Shown: positions 16,991-27,484, counted from the stretch's first letter. The stretch is DNA of 64,000 bases from Glycomyces albidus (GCF_009451885.1 NZ_WIAO01000002.1:1-64000); one strand, 5' to 3'. Notes: generated by a model not told the origin, from the sequence alone. Program-made: numbers and translations.

Positions 16991-19585
16991 TCAGATGCGT
17001 CCGGCCTGCCCGTTCAGCAGGTTCGCGACCCGGATGAGGCCCAGGTGCGAGTACGCCTGCGGGTGGTTGCCCAGGCCGCGCTCGGCGATCGGGTCCCACT
17101 GCTCGGGCAGCAGCCCGGTCGGGCCCGCGCACGCGAGGATCTGCTCGAACAGCTCCTCGGCGTCCGTGCGGCGGTCGACCTGGAGGTACGCCTCGGCGAG
17201 CCACGCGGCGCAGATGATGAACCCGCCCTCGGTGCCCGGCAGGCCGTCGTCGCGGTGGTAGCGGTAGACCGTCGGGCCCGAGCGCAGGCCGGCCTCGATC
17301 TTGAGGACGGTGCGCAGGTACCGCGGGTCGTCGGGCGGGAGCAGGCCCGAGAGGCCGATCCACAGCGACGCGGCGTCGAGGTCGTCGTGCCCGTACGCGG
17401 CCGTGTAGGCCCCGATCTCGTCGTTCCAGCCCAGCTCGAGCACGTTCTTCGCGATCTGGTCGCGCAGCTCGGGCCACTCGGGCTTGTACTCCATGCCGAA
17501 CTGCTCGGCGATCTTCAGCGCCCGGTCCACGGTCACCCAGCACATGACCTTCGAGTAGACGTGGTGCCGCGGGGCCTGGCGGGCCTCCCAGATGCCGTGG
17601 TCGGGCTCGTGCCAGCGCTTGGCGACGGCCTCGACCATGTTCGCCATGACCCGCTCCTCGAAGTCCGAGAGGTGCCCGCGGCGCTGGGCGACGGCCTCGA
17701 TGAGCATCGCGACCGGGCCGAACACGTCGAGCTGGACCTGGTTCGACGCGGCGTTGTTGATGCGCACCGGCCGCGCCCCGGCGTACCCGGGCAGCGTGTC
17801 GATGATCGCCTCGGGGCTCGGCGGCTGGCCCTCGATGTCGTAGAGCGGCGCGAGGCGCTCGGGGTGCCCGGCGGTGCGCTCGATGATCCCGGCGACCCAC
17901 GCGAAGTACGACTCGGCCTCCTGGAGCGAGCCGAGGTCGACGAGCGCGTTCGCGGTCATCGCGGCGTCGCGGATCCAGCAGAACCGGTAGTCCCAGTTAC
18001 GGACGCCGCCGAGCTCCTCGGGCAGCGAGGTGGTGCCGGCGGCGAGGATCGCGCCGGTGGGCTGGTAGCACAGGGCCTTGAGCGTCAGGGCCGAGCGCGA
18101 GACCGTCTCGGACTCGATGCGCGGCAGCTTCAGCGAGTCCGACCAGTTGCGCCAGCCGGCCTCGGTGGTGCGGCGGCGCACGTGGACGGGCGGGCGCCAC
18201 TCGCCGAGGTCGTCCATGCCGGCGCGCATCTCGAGCACCAGGGACCCGCCGATCTGGGCGAGGTCGACCGTGGCCACGGCCAGCGAGTGCTGGCCGTCGT
18301 ACTCGATGTGCCATTCGACGCCCGGCGACCGCAGGCTGATCGGCTCGCGCCCGCCGAGGACCTTCAGGCCGTCGTCGCCGACGGGCTGGAGCTGCACGGG
18401 GAGCTGCCCGAACTCCGGGCGCGGCGCGAACGTGATCCTGACGGGGATCTCGCCGGTGATCTCGCGGACGAGCACCGTGGCGTTGAGGTCGCCGCGGCGG
18501 CGGGGCGTCGAGTCGAGCCAGTCGGTGACCGACAGGCCCGACCAGCGGGTCTCGACGGTCATCGTCCCGGCCACGTACCGCTGGCCGAGCGGGATGCCCG
18601 CGTTGACCGGCTGCACGGTGAAGTGGCCGGCGTGGTCGCCGCCGAGGAGGTCGGCGAAGACCGAGCCGGAGTCGGGCTTGGGGTGGCACATCCACGTGAC
18701 GCGGCCGTCGGGGGTCAGCAGCGCGTGGTTGGCGCCGTCGGCGATCATCGCGTGCCGCTCGATGAGCTGCGCGGACTCGCCCTGGAGCCAGGCGCGGCGG
18801 GTGTCGACCAGGCGCGCGAGGAGCTTCGCGACCTCTTCGGGGTCGGAGATCCGGTAGGCGGCGCGGGTCGGGCCGGGCCCGACCCGGACGCCGACGTCGG
18901 GGCCGTGGAGGTGCGCGAACGCGTTCTCGTCGGTGACGTCGTCGCCCAGGAACAGGACTGCGGACGCGCCGAGCTGGTGCCGGAGCTGGTCCAGGGCGTC
19001 GCCCTTGTGGGTCGCGACCACCGACAGGTCGATGACCGCCTTGCCCTCGGTGGTCTGGACGCCGTCCCAGGTCGAGGGGCCTTCCCGGACGTCCTCGACG
19101 GCCTGGAGCGCGGCAGCCTCGGTGGCTTCGCGCACGTGCAGTGCGGCGCCGGCGGGTTTGGGCTCCACCCGGGCGCCCTCGTAGCGTTCGGCGATCGCGG
19201 ACAGCTCGGCGACGAGCTTGTCGCGCAACCGCTGGTCCTCGCTGGAGAGCGCCCGGGTGAAGCCGATGTCGAACTCGGATCCGTGGGATCCGACCAGGTG
19301 CACTTCGGAAGGCAGGCGGGACAGGGCCGCCAGGTCGCGCAGGGCGCGACCCGAGATGACTGCGACCTTGGTCTGCGGCAGGTTCGCGAGCGTCCGCAGG
19401 GCCGACACCGATTCGGGGATCGGTTTGGCCTGCGAGGGATCGGTCACAATGGGAGCGAGCGTGCCGTCGTAGTCGCACGCGATCAGCAGCTGCGGAACGC
19501 GGGCGAGCAGAGTGAGGGCCGAGCGGAGCTCTTCAGAGGAGCCGGGGCCCTCTGGAGCACGGCCCTCTGGGCTTGGTGCGGTCAT
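16991..19585 (-). CDS. Trehalose-6-phosphate phosphatase fused to a GH15 domain, copy 2
   Basis: Same 864-residue OtsB-GH15 fusion as 6798-9392. Here it lies 66 bases after the complete otsA in the same direction, forming a two-gene trehalose operon: OtsA makes trehalose-6-phosphate from UDP-glucose (or another NDP-glucose) and glucose-6-phosphate, and the OtsB half removes the phosphate. This is the copy in its native operon. Confidence 0.92.
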   Translation of the reverse strand: MTAPSPEGRAPEGPGSSEELRSALTLLARVPQLLIACDYDGTLAPIVTDPSQAKPIPESVSALRTLANLPQTKVAVISGRALRDLAALSRLPSEVHLVGSHGSEFDIGFTRALSSEDQRLRDKLVAELSAIAERYEGARVEPKPAGAALHVREATEAAALQAVEDVREGPSTWDGVQTTEGKAVIDLSVVATHKGDALDQLRHQLGASAVLFLGDDVTDENAFAHLHGPDVGVRVGPGPTRAAYRISDPEEVAKLLARLVDTRRAWLQGESAQLIERHAMIADGANHALLTPDGRVTWMCHPKPDSGSVFADLLGGDHAGHFTVQPVNAGIPLGQRYVAGTMTVETRWSGLSVTDWLDSTPRRRGDLNATVLVREITGEIPVRITFAPRPEFGQLPVQLQPVGDDGLKVLGGREPISLRSPGVEWHIEYDGQHSLAVATVDLAQIGGSLVLEMRAGMDDLGEWRPPVHVRRRTTEAGWRNWSDSLKLPRIESETVSRSALTLKALCYQPTGAILAAGTTSLPEELGGVRNWDYRFCWIRDAAMTANALVDLGSLQEAESYFAWVAGIIERTAGHPERLAPLYDIEGQPPSPEAIIDTLPGYAGARPVRINNAASNQVQLDVFGPVAMLIEAVAQRRGHLSDFEERVMANMVEAVAKRWHEPDHGIWEARQAPRHHVYSKVMCWVTVDRALKIAEQFGMEYKPEWPELRDQIAKNVLELGWNDEIGAYTAAYGHDDLDAASLWIGLSGLLPPDDPRYLRTVLKIEAGLRSGPTVYRYHRDDGLPGTEGGFIICAAWLAEAYLQVDRRTDAEELFEQILACAGPTGLLPEQWDPIAERGLGNHPQAYSHLGLIRVANLLNGQAGRI

Positions 19586-19651
19586 CGTGGCGTATCTCTC
19601 CAACACCGTCGTTGTGGAATCTGTGTGCCTACCGGCCCCTGCCTGCCGTTT

Positions 19652-21082
19652 TCAGTCGGCGGAGGGCAGGCTGCCCGGATCATACGCCGCGCTGCGCTCC
19701 GGAACACCCAGCGCCGTAAGGAAGCTGCGCGCCCAACGGGAGACATCGTGCTTGCGCAGGTACCGCCTCATGGCGCGCATTCTCTTCATCTTATCGTCGT
19801 CGGACGCGGTCGCCGCTGTCACGAATCCGTCTTTCAGGTCTGTCAGATCGTGCGGATTCACCAGGAACGCCTGCCGCAGATCCCCTGCGGCACCGGCGAA
19901 CTCGCTGAGCACGAGCGCGCCCCGGTTGTCGATCCGGCTCGCGACGTACTCCTTCGCGACGAGGTTCATACCGTCGCGCAGCGGTGTCACGGCCATCACG
20001 TCGGCCGCCTGGTACAGGGCCGACAGCTCGAACCGGTCGAACGACTGGTGCAGGTAGTGCACGGCCGGGAGCCCGACCTGGCCGTACTCGCCGTTGATCC
20101 GCCCGACCTCCCGCTCGACCCGCTCGCGCAGGGCGATGTACTGGTCGACGCGCTCGCGGCTGGGGGTCGCGACCTGGATCATGACCACCCGCGGCACCTC
20201 GAACCGGCCGTCCTCCAAGAGCTCGCGGAACGCCTTCAGGCGCTGTTCGATGCCCTTGGTGTAGTCGAGCCGGTCGACGCCGAGGATGATCGTCTCCGGT
20301 TCGCCGAGTTCGGCCCTGATCTCCTTGGCGCGCTGGCGGACCCGCTCGGTGTTCGCCACTTCTTCGTTCGAGGCGGTGTCGATGGAGATGGGGAAGGCGT
20401 CGGCCCTGACGAGGCGGTCGTCGACGTTGACGTAGTGCCCCCTCGGCCGGTAGCCGAGCAGGTGCCGGGTGAGCGCGAGGAAGTTCTGCGCCGCGAGCGG
20501 GCGCTGGAAGCCGACCAGGTCGGCGCCCAGGAGCCCCTTGAGGATCTCCATGCGGTGGGGGAGCTGCATGAACAGTTCGACCGGCGGGAACGGGATGTGC
20601 AGGAAGAACCCGATCCGCAGGTCGGGGCGGCGCTCGCGGAGCATGCCGGGGACGAGCTGGAGCTGGTAGTCCTGGACCCACACGACCGCGCCGGGGGCGG
20701 CTTCGGCGGCGCACACCTCGGCGAACCGCTCGTTGACCTCGTAGTAGGACTTCCACCAGGAGCGGCGGAAGACGCGGGGCTCGACCGCGTCGTGGTAGAG
20801 CGGCCACAGCGAGGCGTTCGAGAACCCCTCGTAGTAGCGGTGGATCTCGTCCTTGCTGAGCTCGACCGGCAGCAGGGTGACGCCGTCGGACGTGAAGCGC
20901 TCGGGGGCGGCGCCGGGGATGCCGGCCCAGCCGATCCAGGTGCCCTGGTTGGCCTGGAGAACGGGTTCGAGGGCGGTGACGAGGCCGCCAGGGGATCGGC
21001 GCCAGGTTCGGTTTCCCTCTTCATCGACGACTGCGTCGACGGGGAGGCGGTTGGCCACGACGATGAACGATGCGTTGCTCAA
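19652..21082 (-). CDS. otsA: Trehalose-6-phosphate synthase (GT20)
   Basis: The 476-residue GT-B glycosyltransferase has the usual family length. Visible motifs are NRLPV (11-15), GWAGIPG (51-57), WVQDYQLQLVP (135-145), FLHIPFPP (160-167), GVDRLDYTKGI and DGMNLVAKE, covering sugar-phosphate and nucleotide-sugar binding. The start is TTG 21082 with an excellent AAAGGAGG seven bases upstream. It is divergent from ettA across 161 bp. The duplicated block ends at 20418 inside this gene, so codons 1-221 exist only here. Confidence 0.95.
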   Translation of the reverse strand: MSNASFIVVANRLPVDAVVDEEGNRTWRRSPGGLVTALEPVLQANQGTWIGWAGIPGAAPERFTSDGVTLLPVELSKDEIHRYYEGFSNASLWPLYHDAVEPRVFRRSWWKSYYEVNERFAEVCAAEAAPGAVVWVQDYQLQLVPGMLRERRPDLRIGFFLHIPFPPVELFMQLPHRMEILKGLLGADLVGFQRPLAAQNFLALTRHLLGYRPRGHYVNVDDRLVRADAFPISIDTASNEEVANTERVRQRAKEIRAELGEPETIILGVDRLDYTKGIEQRLKAFRELLEDGRFEVPRVVMIQVATPSRERVDQYIALRERVEREVGRINGEYGQVGLPAVHYLHQSFDRFELSALYQAADVMAVTPLRDGMNLVAKEYVASRIDNRGALVLSEFAGAAGDLRQAFLVNPHDLTDLKDGFVTAATASDDDKMKRMRAMRRYLRKHDVSRWARSFLTALGVPERSAAYDPGSLPSAD

Positions 21083-21186
21083 TTCGTTTTCCTCCTTTCC
21101 GCAAGCCTAGCGGGGGAGGGGTTTCCGGTGGCGGTGGTGACGCACACGCGCCCGGCGAGGCCCGATTGGCGGAACGCCCAGCGCAC

Positions 21187-21215
21187 TTGACATCATTGGT
21201 ACCGGTCAGTTCAGT
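21187..21215 (+). promoter_or_regulatory. Promoter candidate for ettA
   Basis: A consensus -35 TTGACA lies at 21187-21192. The -10 is weak: TTCAGT (21210-21215) at the ideal 17-base spacing. It lies in the otsA/ettA divergent spacer, 29 bases before the ettA start. Confidence 0.5.
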
Positions 21216-21243
21216 ACAGCTCGTCGCAAAGCGAAGGATCAGC

Positions 21244-22923
<1,680 letters not shown>

Positions 22924-22925
22924 CA

Positions 22926-23327
22926 GTGGCCCGCTTCACGGTCGACGTCGCCCTGCGCTGGTCCGACATGGACGCGTTCGGGCACGTCAACAACAACCAG
23001 TTCATGGTGCTGCTCGAAGAGGCCCGTGTGGCGATGACGTTCGGCGTCGCCGCCGACGCCGGCCTCGTCGGCTTCCGCGAGGGCATCGTCGTCGCCCGGC
23101 ACGAGGTCGACTACCTCCTGCCGGTGACGGTGCCCGCCGAGGTCCGCGTCGAGCTCTGGGTCGAGCGGATCGGGAACTCCTCGTTCACGTTCGCGTACGA
23201 GCTCTTCGCGAACGACAAGCTCGCGCTGAAGGCCAGGTCGGTCATGGTCCCGTTCAACACCGAGACCCAGCGGCCCCGGCGCGTCACCGGGCCCGAGCGG
23301 GCCTTCCTCGAGCAATGGACCGACTGA
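22926..23327 (+). CDS. Hotdog-fold acyl-CoA thioesterase
   Basis: A 133-residue single hotdog domain of the 4HBT type. RWSDMDAFGHVNN carries the catalytic Asp region typical of 4-hydroxybenzoyl-CoA thioesterase-like enzymes. The GTG start lies two bases after the ettA stop, and the gene overlaps the next by 13 bases, so translation is probably coupled. The acyl substrate cannot be inferred. The ettA-thioesterase-hypothetical neighbourhood resembles the Rv2477c-Rv2475c-Rv2474c region of M. tuberculosis as I recall it. Confidence 0.88.
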   Translation: MARFTVDVALRWSDMDAFGHVNNNQFMVLLEEARVAMTFGVAADAGLVGFREGIVVARHEVDYLLPVTVPAEVRVELWVERIGNSSFTFAYELFANDKLALKARSVMVPFNTETQRPRRVTGPERAFLEQWTD

Positions 23328-23872
23328 GCGCCGGCGACGGCCCCGCCTTCGCCGCCCGCGTCGCCCGCCTCGACCCCGACGCGCCCGTGCTCGTCCGCGA
23401 GGGCCGCCTGTGGGCCACCCTGCCCATCGGCGTCCTCGCGGTCCGCACCGCCGACGGCGACCTCGCCGAGGGGGTCTACCGCGCCGCCGACCTCGCCGCC
23501 GGCACCCCCGCCGCGCAGCCCGAGGCCGCCTGGCGCGGCCGTCTCCCGCAGCGGCCCTGGACGACCGTCGAGACCGTCCCGGCCGCCGACATCGCCGACA
23601 TCGACCGCAAGGCGGCAGCGGCCCTCAGGGAGCGCCGCGGCGCGGGCGTCGGCGACCGCCGCCTCCGCGACGCCATGCTCGACCACGTGGCCCTCACCGT
23701 CGAGCGCGACGGCAGGCTCTACCCGGTCCAGGTCCGCCTCGTCGCGGCGCTGTGCCGCATGGGCTTCCTCGGCGACGACCCGGTCAGGGTCCTCCGCGCC
23801 GGCCGCCGTCTGGGCCTCTCGGGCACCTACGGCGCCGTCTGGGAACGGGACCGCGGCTTGCCGCTCCTGTGA
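23315..23872 (+). CDS. Hypothetical actinobacterial protein linked to ettA and a thioesterase
   Basis: A 185-residue Arg/Ala-rich cytoplasmic protein without signal or membrane segment. ATG 23315 overlaps the end of the thioesterase gene by 13 bases, which supports co-translation. The C-terminal half (LYPVQVRLVAALCRMGFLG to the end) looks like a helical bundle with basic surfaces. I do not recognise a domain. By position it could correspond to the M. tuberculosis Rv2474c product; function unknown. Confidence 0.7.
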   Translation: MDRLSAGDGPAFAARVARLDPDAPVLVREGRLWATLPIGVLAVRTADGDLAEGVYRAADLAAGTPAAQPEAAWRGRLPQRPWTTVETVPAADIADIDRKAAAALRERRGAGVGDRRLRDAMLDHVALTVERDGRLYPVQVRLVAALCRMGFLGDDPVRVLRAGRRLGLSGTYGAVWERDRGLPLL

Positions 23873-24203
23873 CACCGTCGACGGTCACGCCGTTCAGTGA
23901 CTGATTTCCGACGTCCGGAGGATGGGACGGCGCTTCCGACTCTGATACATATGAAACCCGTGACAGTACCCCGCGCATGCCTGCGAACAAACGCGCGACG
24001 GTTCATACTTTTGGTCAGGATTGGCTGACGGTTGTGCCAAGTCGTACCGAGTCCCTAGTCTGCTCACGGGAACCCGACGTAACTTGGCTGTGCCCCCGCG
24101 AAGCACAACCATTCACAACCAATGGCACGGTCCAACAGGAATGCCAACGAAGTACCCAAGCAATGCCAGTGATTCGCATTTGGGTGGGAAGGCGGACAAC
24201 ACC
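23873..24203. other. 331-bp intergenic region before the YbjN-domain gene
   Basis: AT-richer spacer between two rightward genes. A short GACCGTCGACGGTC-like palindrome lies at its left end and may act as a terminator element. I see no clear promoter hexamers and no known riboswitch. Frames open in this stretch have no ribosome-binding site. Confidence 0.45.
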
Positions 24204-24968
24204 ATGGCATGGTGGCGCAGCAGAAAACGCGACGCGCAAGACGACAACCCGGTGACCGAGGCGGTCGCGGAACCCGACAGCGAGCTCGGCGGCGCAGCCG
24301 AGCGCGCGCAGGCCCGCGGCAGCCAGCCCAGTGCGGTCCCGACTCCGCGCGCCGAGCGGCGCGAGGAGGCCCCGGGCGGGCTCGAATTCGAGCTCGACCT
24401 GCACCGCGAGCTCACCGCCGAGCAGCTCCTCCTCGGTCCCGAAGAGGAGCAGATCTCCGAGGTCGAGCGCTGGCACCTCATCAAGCAGGACCTCGCCGAG
24501 ATCGACCCCGAGTTCATCTCCGACCTCGAGCAGATCGCCGCCGACGCACGCGACGAGGCCGCCCCGCTGGCCTCCGACCGCATCATCGCGGCCCTGAAGA
24601 ACCTCGACATCCGCTACCTCGTCGACGAGAACGGCGGCATCGTGGCCCTCTGGGAGCGCCACATCGTCCAGGTCCGCGCCGAAGGCCCCGACGCCGACAT
24701 CCTGGTCCTGCGCGCCCGCGCCTACCAGACCGTCCCCCGCGAGTGGGCCGAGCGCGGCTACGCGGCCATGAACGAGTGGAACCGCACCCGGCGCTTCCTC
24801 AAGGCCTACCTCGGCGAACCCACCGAGTCCGGCGCGCTCCCCGTGTTCGGCGAGATCCAGGTCCCCGTCCGCCCCGGCATCACCACCGCGCTCCTCGAGG
24901 AGCTCATCGACTGCGGTACCGCCATCTCGGGCACGTTCGTGGAGTGGCTCGAAGGCGAGCTCCTCTAA
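24204..24968 (+). CDS. YbjN domain-containing protein
   Basis: A 254-residue protein. Residues about 130-245 resemble the YbjN (bacterial sensory transduction regulator) fold, similar to type III secretion chaperones: NLDIRYLVDENGG, LWERHIVQVRA, VPREWAERGY and NEWNRTRRFLKAYL. The N-terminal 90 residues are charged and probably disordered. ATG 24204 is chosen because GGAAGGCGG lies upstream; in-frame starts further left lack such a site. No membrane segment. The role of YbjN proteins in actinobacteria is not well defined; a chaperone-like or regulatory role is inferred from fold only. Confidence 0.8.
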   Translation: MAWWRSRKRDAQDDNPVTEAVAEPDSELGGAAERAQARGSQPSAVPTPRAERREEAPGGLEFELDLHRELTAEQLLLGPEEEQISEVERWHLIKQDLAEIDPEFISDLEQIAADARDEAAPLASDRIIAALKNLDIRYLVDENGGIVALWERHIVQVRAEGPDADILVLRARAYQTVPREWAERGYAAMNEWNRTRRFLKAYLGEPTESGALPVFGEIQVPVRPGITTALLEELIDCGTAISGTFVEWLEGELL

Positions 24969-24988
24969 CCCCCCGGCAGTACACGAAA

Positions 24989-25020
24989 CGGGGCCGGAAC
25001 GCATCAGCGTTCCGGCCCCG
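24989..25020. terminator. Intrinsic terminator after the YbjN-domain gene
   Basis: Perfect 14-base arms (24989-25002 and 25007-25020) with a 4-base loop, 20 bases after the stop codon. Confidence 0.85.
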
Positions 25021-25039
25021 ATCTCGTTGTCCTGCTAGG

Positions 25040-25133
25040 AGTTCCGCATGTCGGTTGCGCTCTTGCTCGTTCCGCATGCCGTTCCGTCTGTCATGCGTTC
25101 CGCACGCCGTCCATCCGTCACGCGTTCCGCATG
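25040..25133. repeat. Four ~28-bp tandem repeats reaching into the 3' end of glbO
   Basis: CGTTCCGCATG or close variants recur at about 25040, 25068, 25096 and 25123, a period of 28, 28 and 27 bases. The last unit is the final coding stretch and stop region of glbO; the others are degenerate copies just downstream. Confidence 0.75.
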
Positions 25134-25546
25134 AAGTCAGCAGCGCGCTCCATGTACTCCCACATCACCTGGTCGTACTCGGGCGCCAGCGCCACCTCGT
25201 CCATCGCGTGCCGCATGCACTTGAGCCAGGCGTCGCGCTCGCGCTCGCCGATCACGTACGGCGCGTGGCGCATCCGCAGGCGCGGGTGGCCCCGCTCCTC
25301 CGAATACGTCTTCGGGCCGCCCCAGTACTGCTCCAGGAACATCTTCAGGCGGCGCGCCGCCGGGCGGAGGTCCTCCTCGGGGTACATCGGCCGCATGATC
25401 GGGTCCTCGGCCACCTGCGCGTAGAACGCGGTCACCAGGCGCTCGAAGGTCTCCTCGCCGCCCACCGCCTCGTAGAAGGACTGCGTGGGCGCCGGCTGTC
25501 CAGTCGGCGTGAGGGGCACCACGGCCCGCGGGCTGTCAGTAGGCAT
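25118..25546 (-). CDS. glbO: Group II truncated haemoglobin
   Basis: A 142-residue haem protein of the 2-on-2 globin fold. Expected residues are Tyr B10 (Y42 in AFYAQV), proximal His F8 (H94 in RMRHAP) and Trp G8 (W107 in DAWLKC), typical for TrHbII/GlbO. These proteins bind O2 or NO and are linked to oxygen handling and nitrosative protection. ATG 25546 is chosen as the first Met before the conserved region; an upstream frame start at 25594 has no ribosome-binding site, and 25546 also has only a weak one. The gene stands alone. Confidence 0.92.
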   Translation of the reverse strand: MPTDSPRAVVPLTPTGQPAPTQSFYEAVGGEETFERLVTAFYAQVAEDPIMRPMYPEEDLRPAARRLKMFLEQYWGGPKTYSEERGHPRLRMRHAPYVIGERERDAWLKCMRHAMDEVALAPEYDQVMWEYMERAADFMRNA

Positions 25547-25647
25547 ACGCCAATCGTGCCAACCGCGGCGCGCCCTGGAAAGGCGATCCGGCACGCGTCA
25601 CACCGAATGGGCGGCATATCACGTATGGGAGCCGCACGTCCGGGCTG

Positions 25648-26793
25648 CTATGCGGTCGTCCCCGCGGCTCCCGCCGCGCCGGCCGCCCCGGCCGCCCCGG
25701 CGGCGCGGTTCGCCACCGTGCGCGGCACGTAGATCCTCCCGGCCGCCGCCAGGTCGATGATCCCGGCCTCCCGGAGCGCCTCCGTGACGCGCCGCCGCAG
25801 CTCGCGCCCGGCCGCCCACTGCTGGTCCGAGGTCGTCCGCACTCCCAGGCGGACCTTGATCTCGTCGATCGTCATCTCGATCGGGCCGAGGTACTCCGGC
25901 TCCTTGAGGATGTGGTCGCTCCACTCGTCGTCCTCGGCGAACGACGTCGCGACGTCGGCGATGATCTCCCCGGCCCGGTCGATGTCCGCCGTCGGCGGCA
26001 GCGGCGTGTCCACCACCACGTACGCCCAGCTCTGGCTGGAGTTGCCGACCCGCAGGATCTGGCCGTTGCGCACGTACCACAGCGTCCCGTCGAGGGACCG
26101 GAGCGTGGTCACCCGCAGGCCCATGTCGACCACGGTGCCGGTGGCGTCGCCCACGTCGACGTTGTCGCCGACGCCGTACTGGTCCTCGAGGAGGATGAAG
26201 ATCCCGGCCAGGTAGTCCTGGACGAGGTTCTGCGCGCCGAAGCCGATCGCGATGCCGGCGATGCCCGCGCTGGCGAGGATCGGCGCCAGGTTGACGCTGA
26301 AGGCGCTGAGGACGAGCATGAACGCCACGCTGTAGATGACGATGCCGGCGACGTGCTGGAGCACGCCGGTGAGGGTCTCGGCCCGCTTCTCGGAGCGGTC
26401 GCCGAGCAGCTCCTCCCGGCGGGAGTTCGAGGAGCCGAGCTTGTCGGCGAGCTCGGCGATCGACTGCGGGCCCTTGATGGTGGTGACCTGCTTGATGATC
26501 CGCGCGATGGCGCGGTTGACGATCCAGCGCAGCAGGGCCGCCGCGAGGACGATCAGGAGCACCTGGCCGATCTTGTCGAGGACGACGCCCGCGTCGACCG
26601 AGAACTCCTCGCTCCCGGTCATCTTGAACAGCATCGTGCAGGCGTTGAACCCCGCGTCGCAGGGCGAGGCCGACTCGGCGGCAGCAAGCTCTTCCACGTT
26701 CATCCTTCTCAGCTTCCGCCCCTGGTCGGAGGGCGCCGGGACCGCACCATCGGACGCCACCGGGGGTTCGATCAGACGATATTCGTTCGTCAT
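25648..26793 (-). CDS. MscS-family mechanosensitive channel
   Basis: A 381-residue membrane protein with predicted helices around 72-92 and 148-170, and the MscS pore helix plus beta-domain start (ILASAGIAGIAIGFGAQNLVQDYLAGIFILLEDQ, given here by its Gly/Ala-rich core, about 175-210). The cytoplasmic beta domain follows with VGDNVDVGDATGTV. The family opens under membrane tension and releases solutes on hypo-osmotic shock. The C-terminus has a short Ala-Ala-Gly repeat from a GCC-rich microsatellite. ATG 26793 is preferred; ATG 26703 has its AGAAGG too close. Confidence 0.9.
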   Translation of the reverse strand: MTNEYRLIEPPVASDGAVPAPSDQGRKLRRMNVEELAAAESASPCDAGFNACTMLFKMTGSEEFSVDAGVVLDKIGQVLLIVLAAALLRWIVNRAIARIIKQVTTIKGPQSIAELADKLGSSNSRREELLGDRSEKRAETLTGVLQHVAGIVIYSVAFMLVLSAFSVNLAPILASAGIAGIAIGFGAQNLVQDYLAGIFILLEDQYGVGDNVDVGDATGTVVDMGLRVTTLRSLDGTLWYVRNGQILRVGNSSQSWAYVVVDTPLPPTADIDRAGEIIADVATSFAEDDEWSDHILKEPEYLGPIEMTIDEIKVRLGVRTTSDQQWAAGRELRRRVTEALREAGIIDLAAAGRIYVPRTVANRAAGAAGAAGAAGAAGTTA

Positions 26794-26875
26794 TCAAGAT
26801 CCCACGGAACCAGGGTGCAATTTTCTGAGATATAGGTCAAACTTGACGGGACCGATGGCTTGGAGGTACGTCACC

Positions 26876-27484
26876 GTGATAGGTCCTCGACATAGGAGCA
26901 CGCTCGACAGCGATGACCCTTCCCCAGGGGTGCATCCCAATCTCTTCACGCACAGCGTCGGTCTCGGATCGGCGCTGGTGCTCAACCAGAGCTACGAGCC
27001 GCTGTGCGTGATACCGGTGAAGCGGGCGGCGGTGCTGCTGCTCACTCGCAAGGCTGAGACCGTCACTCCCGGTGACGGTTTTCTGCGCTCCGAAACCATG
27101 CACATCCCCGTCCCCTCGGTGGTCCGGTTGAACCGCTACGTGGCGATCCCCCGCCAGGTGGGCGCCAGCCCGTCGCGGCGCGGCGTGTTCACCCGCGACG
27201 ACTGGCGCTGCGTGTACTGCGGGAAGTCCGCCGAGACCATCGACCACGTGGTGCCGCGCTCGCGCGGCGGGACCCACACGTGGGACAACGTGGTGGCGGC
27301 GTGCGCGCCCTGCAACCACCGCAAGAGCGACAAGACGCTCGCCGAGCTCGGCTGGCGGCTGCCGCGCGTCCCCCGGCCCCCCTCCGGCTGGCAGCTCCGC
27401 GGGTTCCGCGGCCAGCGCCGCCCGGACCCGGCCTGGGAGGCATGGCTGCCGCGCCACGGGAAGGAGCGCGCCCGCCTCTCATAG
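26876..27484 (+). CDS. HNH endonuclease
   Basis: A 202-residue protein with a C-terminal HNH nuclease: CVYCG and CAPCN zinc-binding pairs, IDHVVPRSRGG with the catalytic His, and NHRKSDKT. The N-terminal part (LVLNQSYEPLCVIPVKRA) is typical of a widespread actinobacterial HNH family whose targets are not known. GTG 26876 is chosen because GGAGG lies nine bases upstream; ATG 26855 lies before that site. It is divergent from mscS, and a strong hairpin follows. No phage or restriction genes are nearby, so a housekeeping role is more likely than defence. Confidence 0.85.
   Translation: MIGPRHRSTLDSDDPSPGVHPNLFTHSVGLGSALVLNQSYEPLCVIPVKRAAVLLLTRKAETVTPGDGFLRSETMHIPVPSVVRLNRYVAIPRQVGASPSRRGVFTRDDWRCVYCGKSAETIDHVVPRSRGGTHTWDNVVAACAPCNHRKSDKTLAELGWRLPRVPRPPSGWQLRGFRGQRRPDPAWEAWLPRHGKERARLS

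Larger units (their letters stand above)
10226..20418. repeat. Tandem direct duplication of 10,193 bp, copy 2
   Basis: Second unit of the head-to-tail duplication. At its right edge it continues without interruption into the 5' part of otsA, so this copy sits in what is probably the ancestral right-hand context. The ancestral left-hand context is retained by copy 1. Confidence 0.95.

Noticed and set aside
33-20418. Composite transposon or integrative element explaining the duplicated block
   Set aside because: No transposase, integrase, terminal inverted repeats, target-site duplication or tRNA attachment site at either edge.
23873-24203. Riboswitch or small RNA in the spacer before the YbjN-domain gene
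   Set aside because: Only a short palindrome and AT-rich sequence; no pattern of a known class could be matched by eye.
25648-25720. GCC-rich repeat at the mscS 3' end as a functional domain
   Set aside because: It encodes only an Ala-Ala-Gly tail and is better explained as a microsatellite in a non-critical C-terminus.
26876-27484. HNH gene as a restriction or phage-defence nuclease
   Set aside because: No methyltransferase, terminase or defence partner nearby, and the family is widespread as a single gene in actinobacteria.
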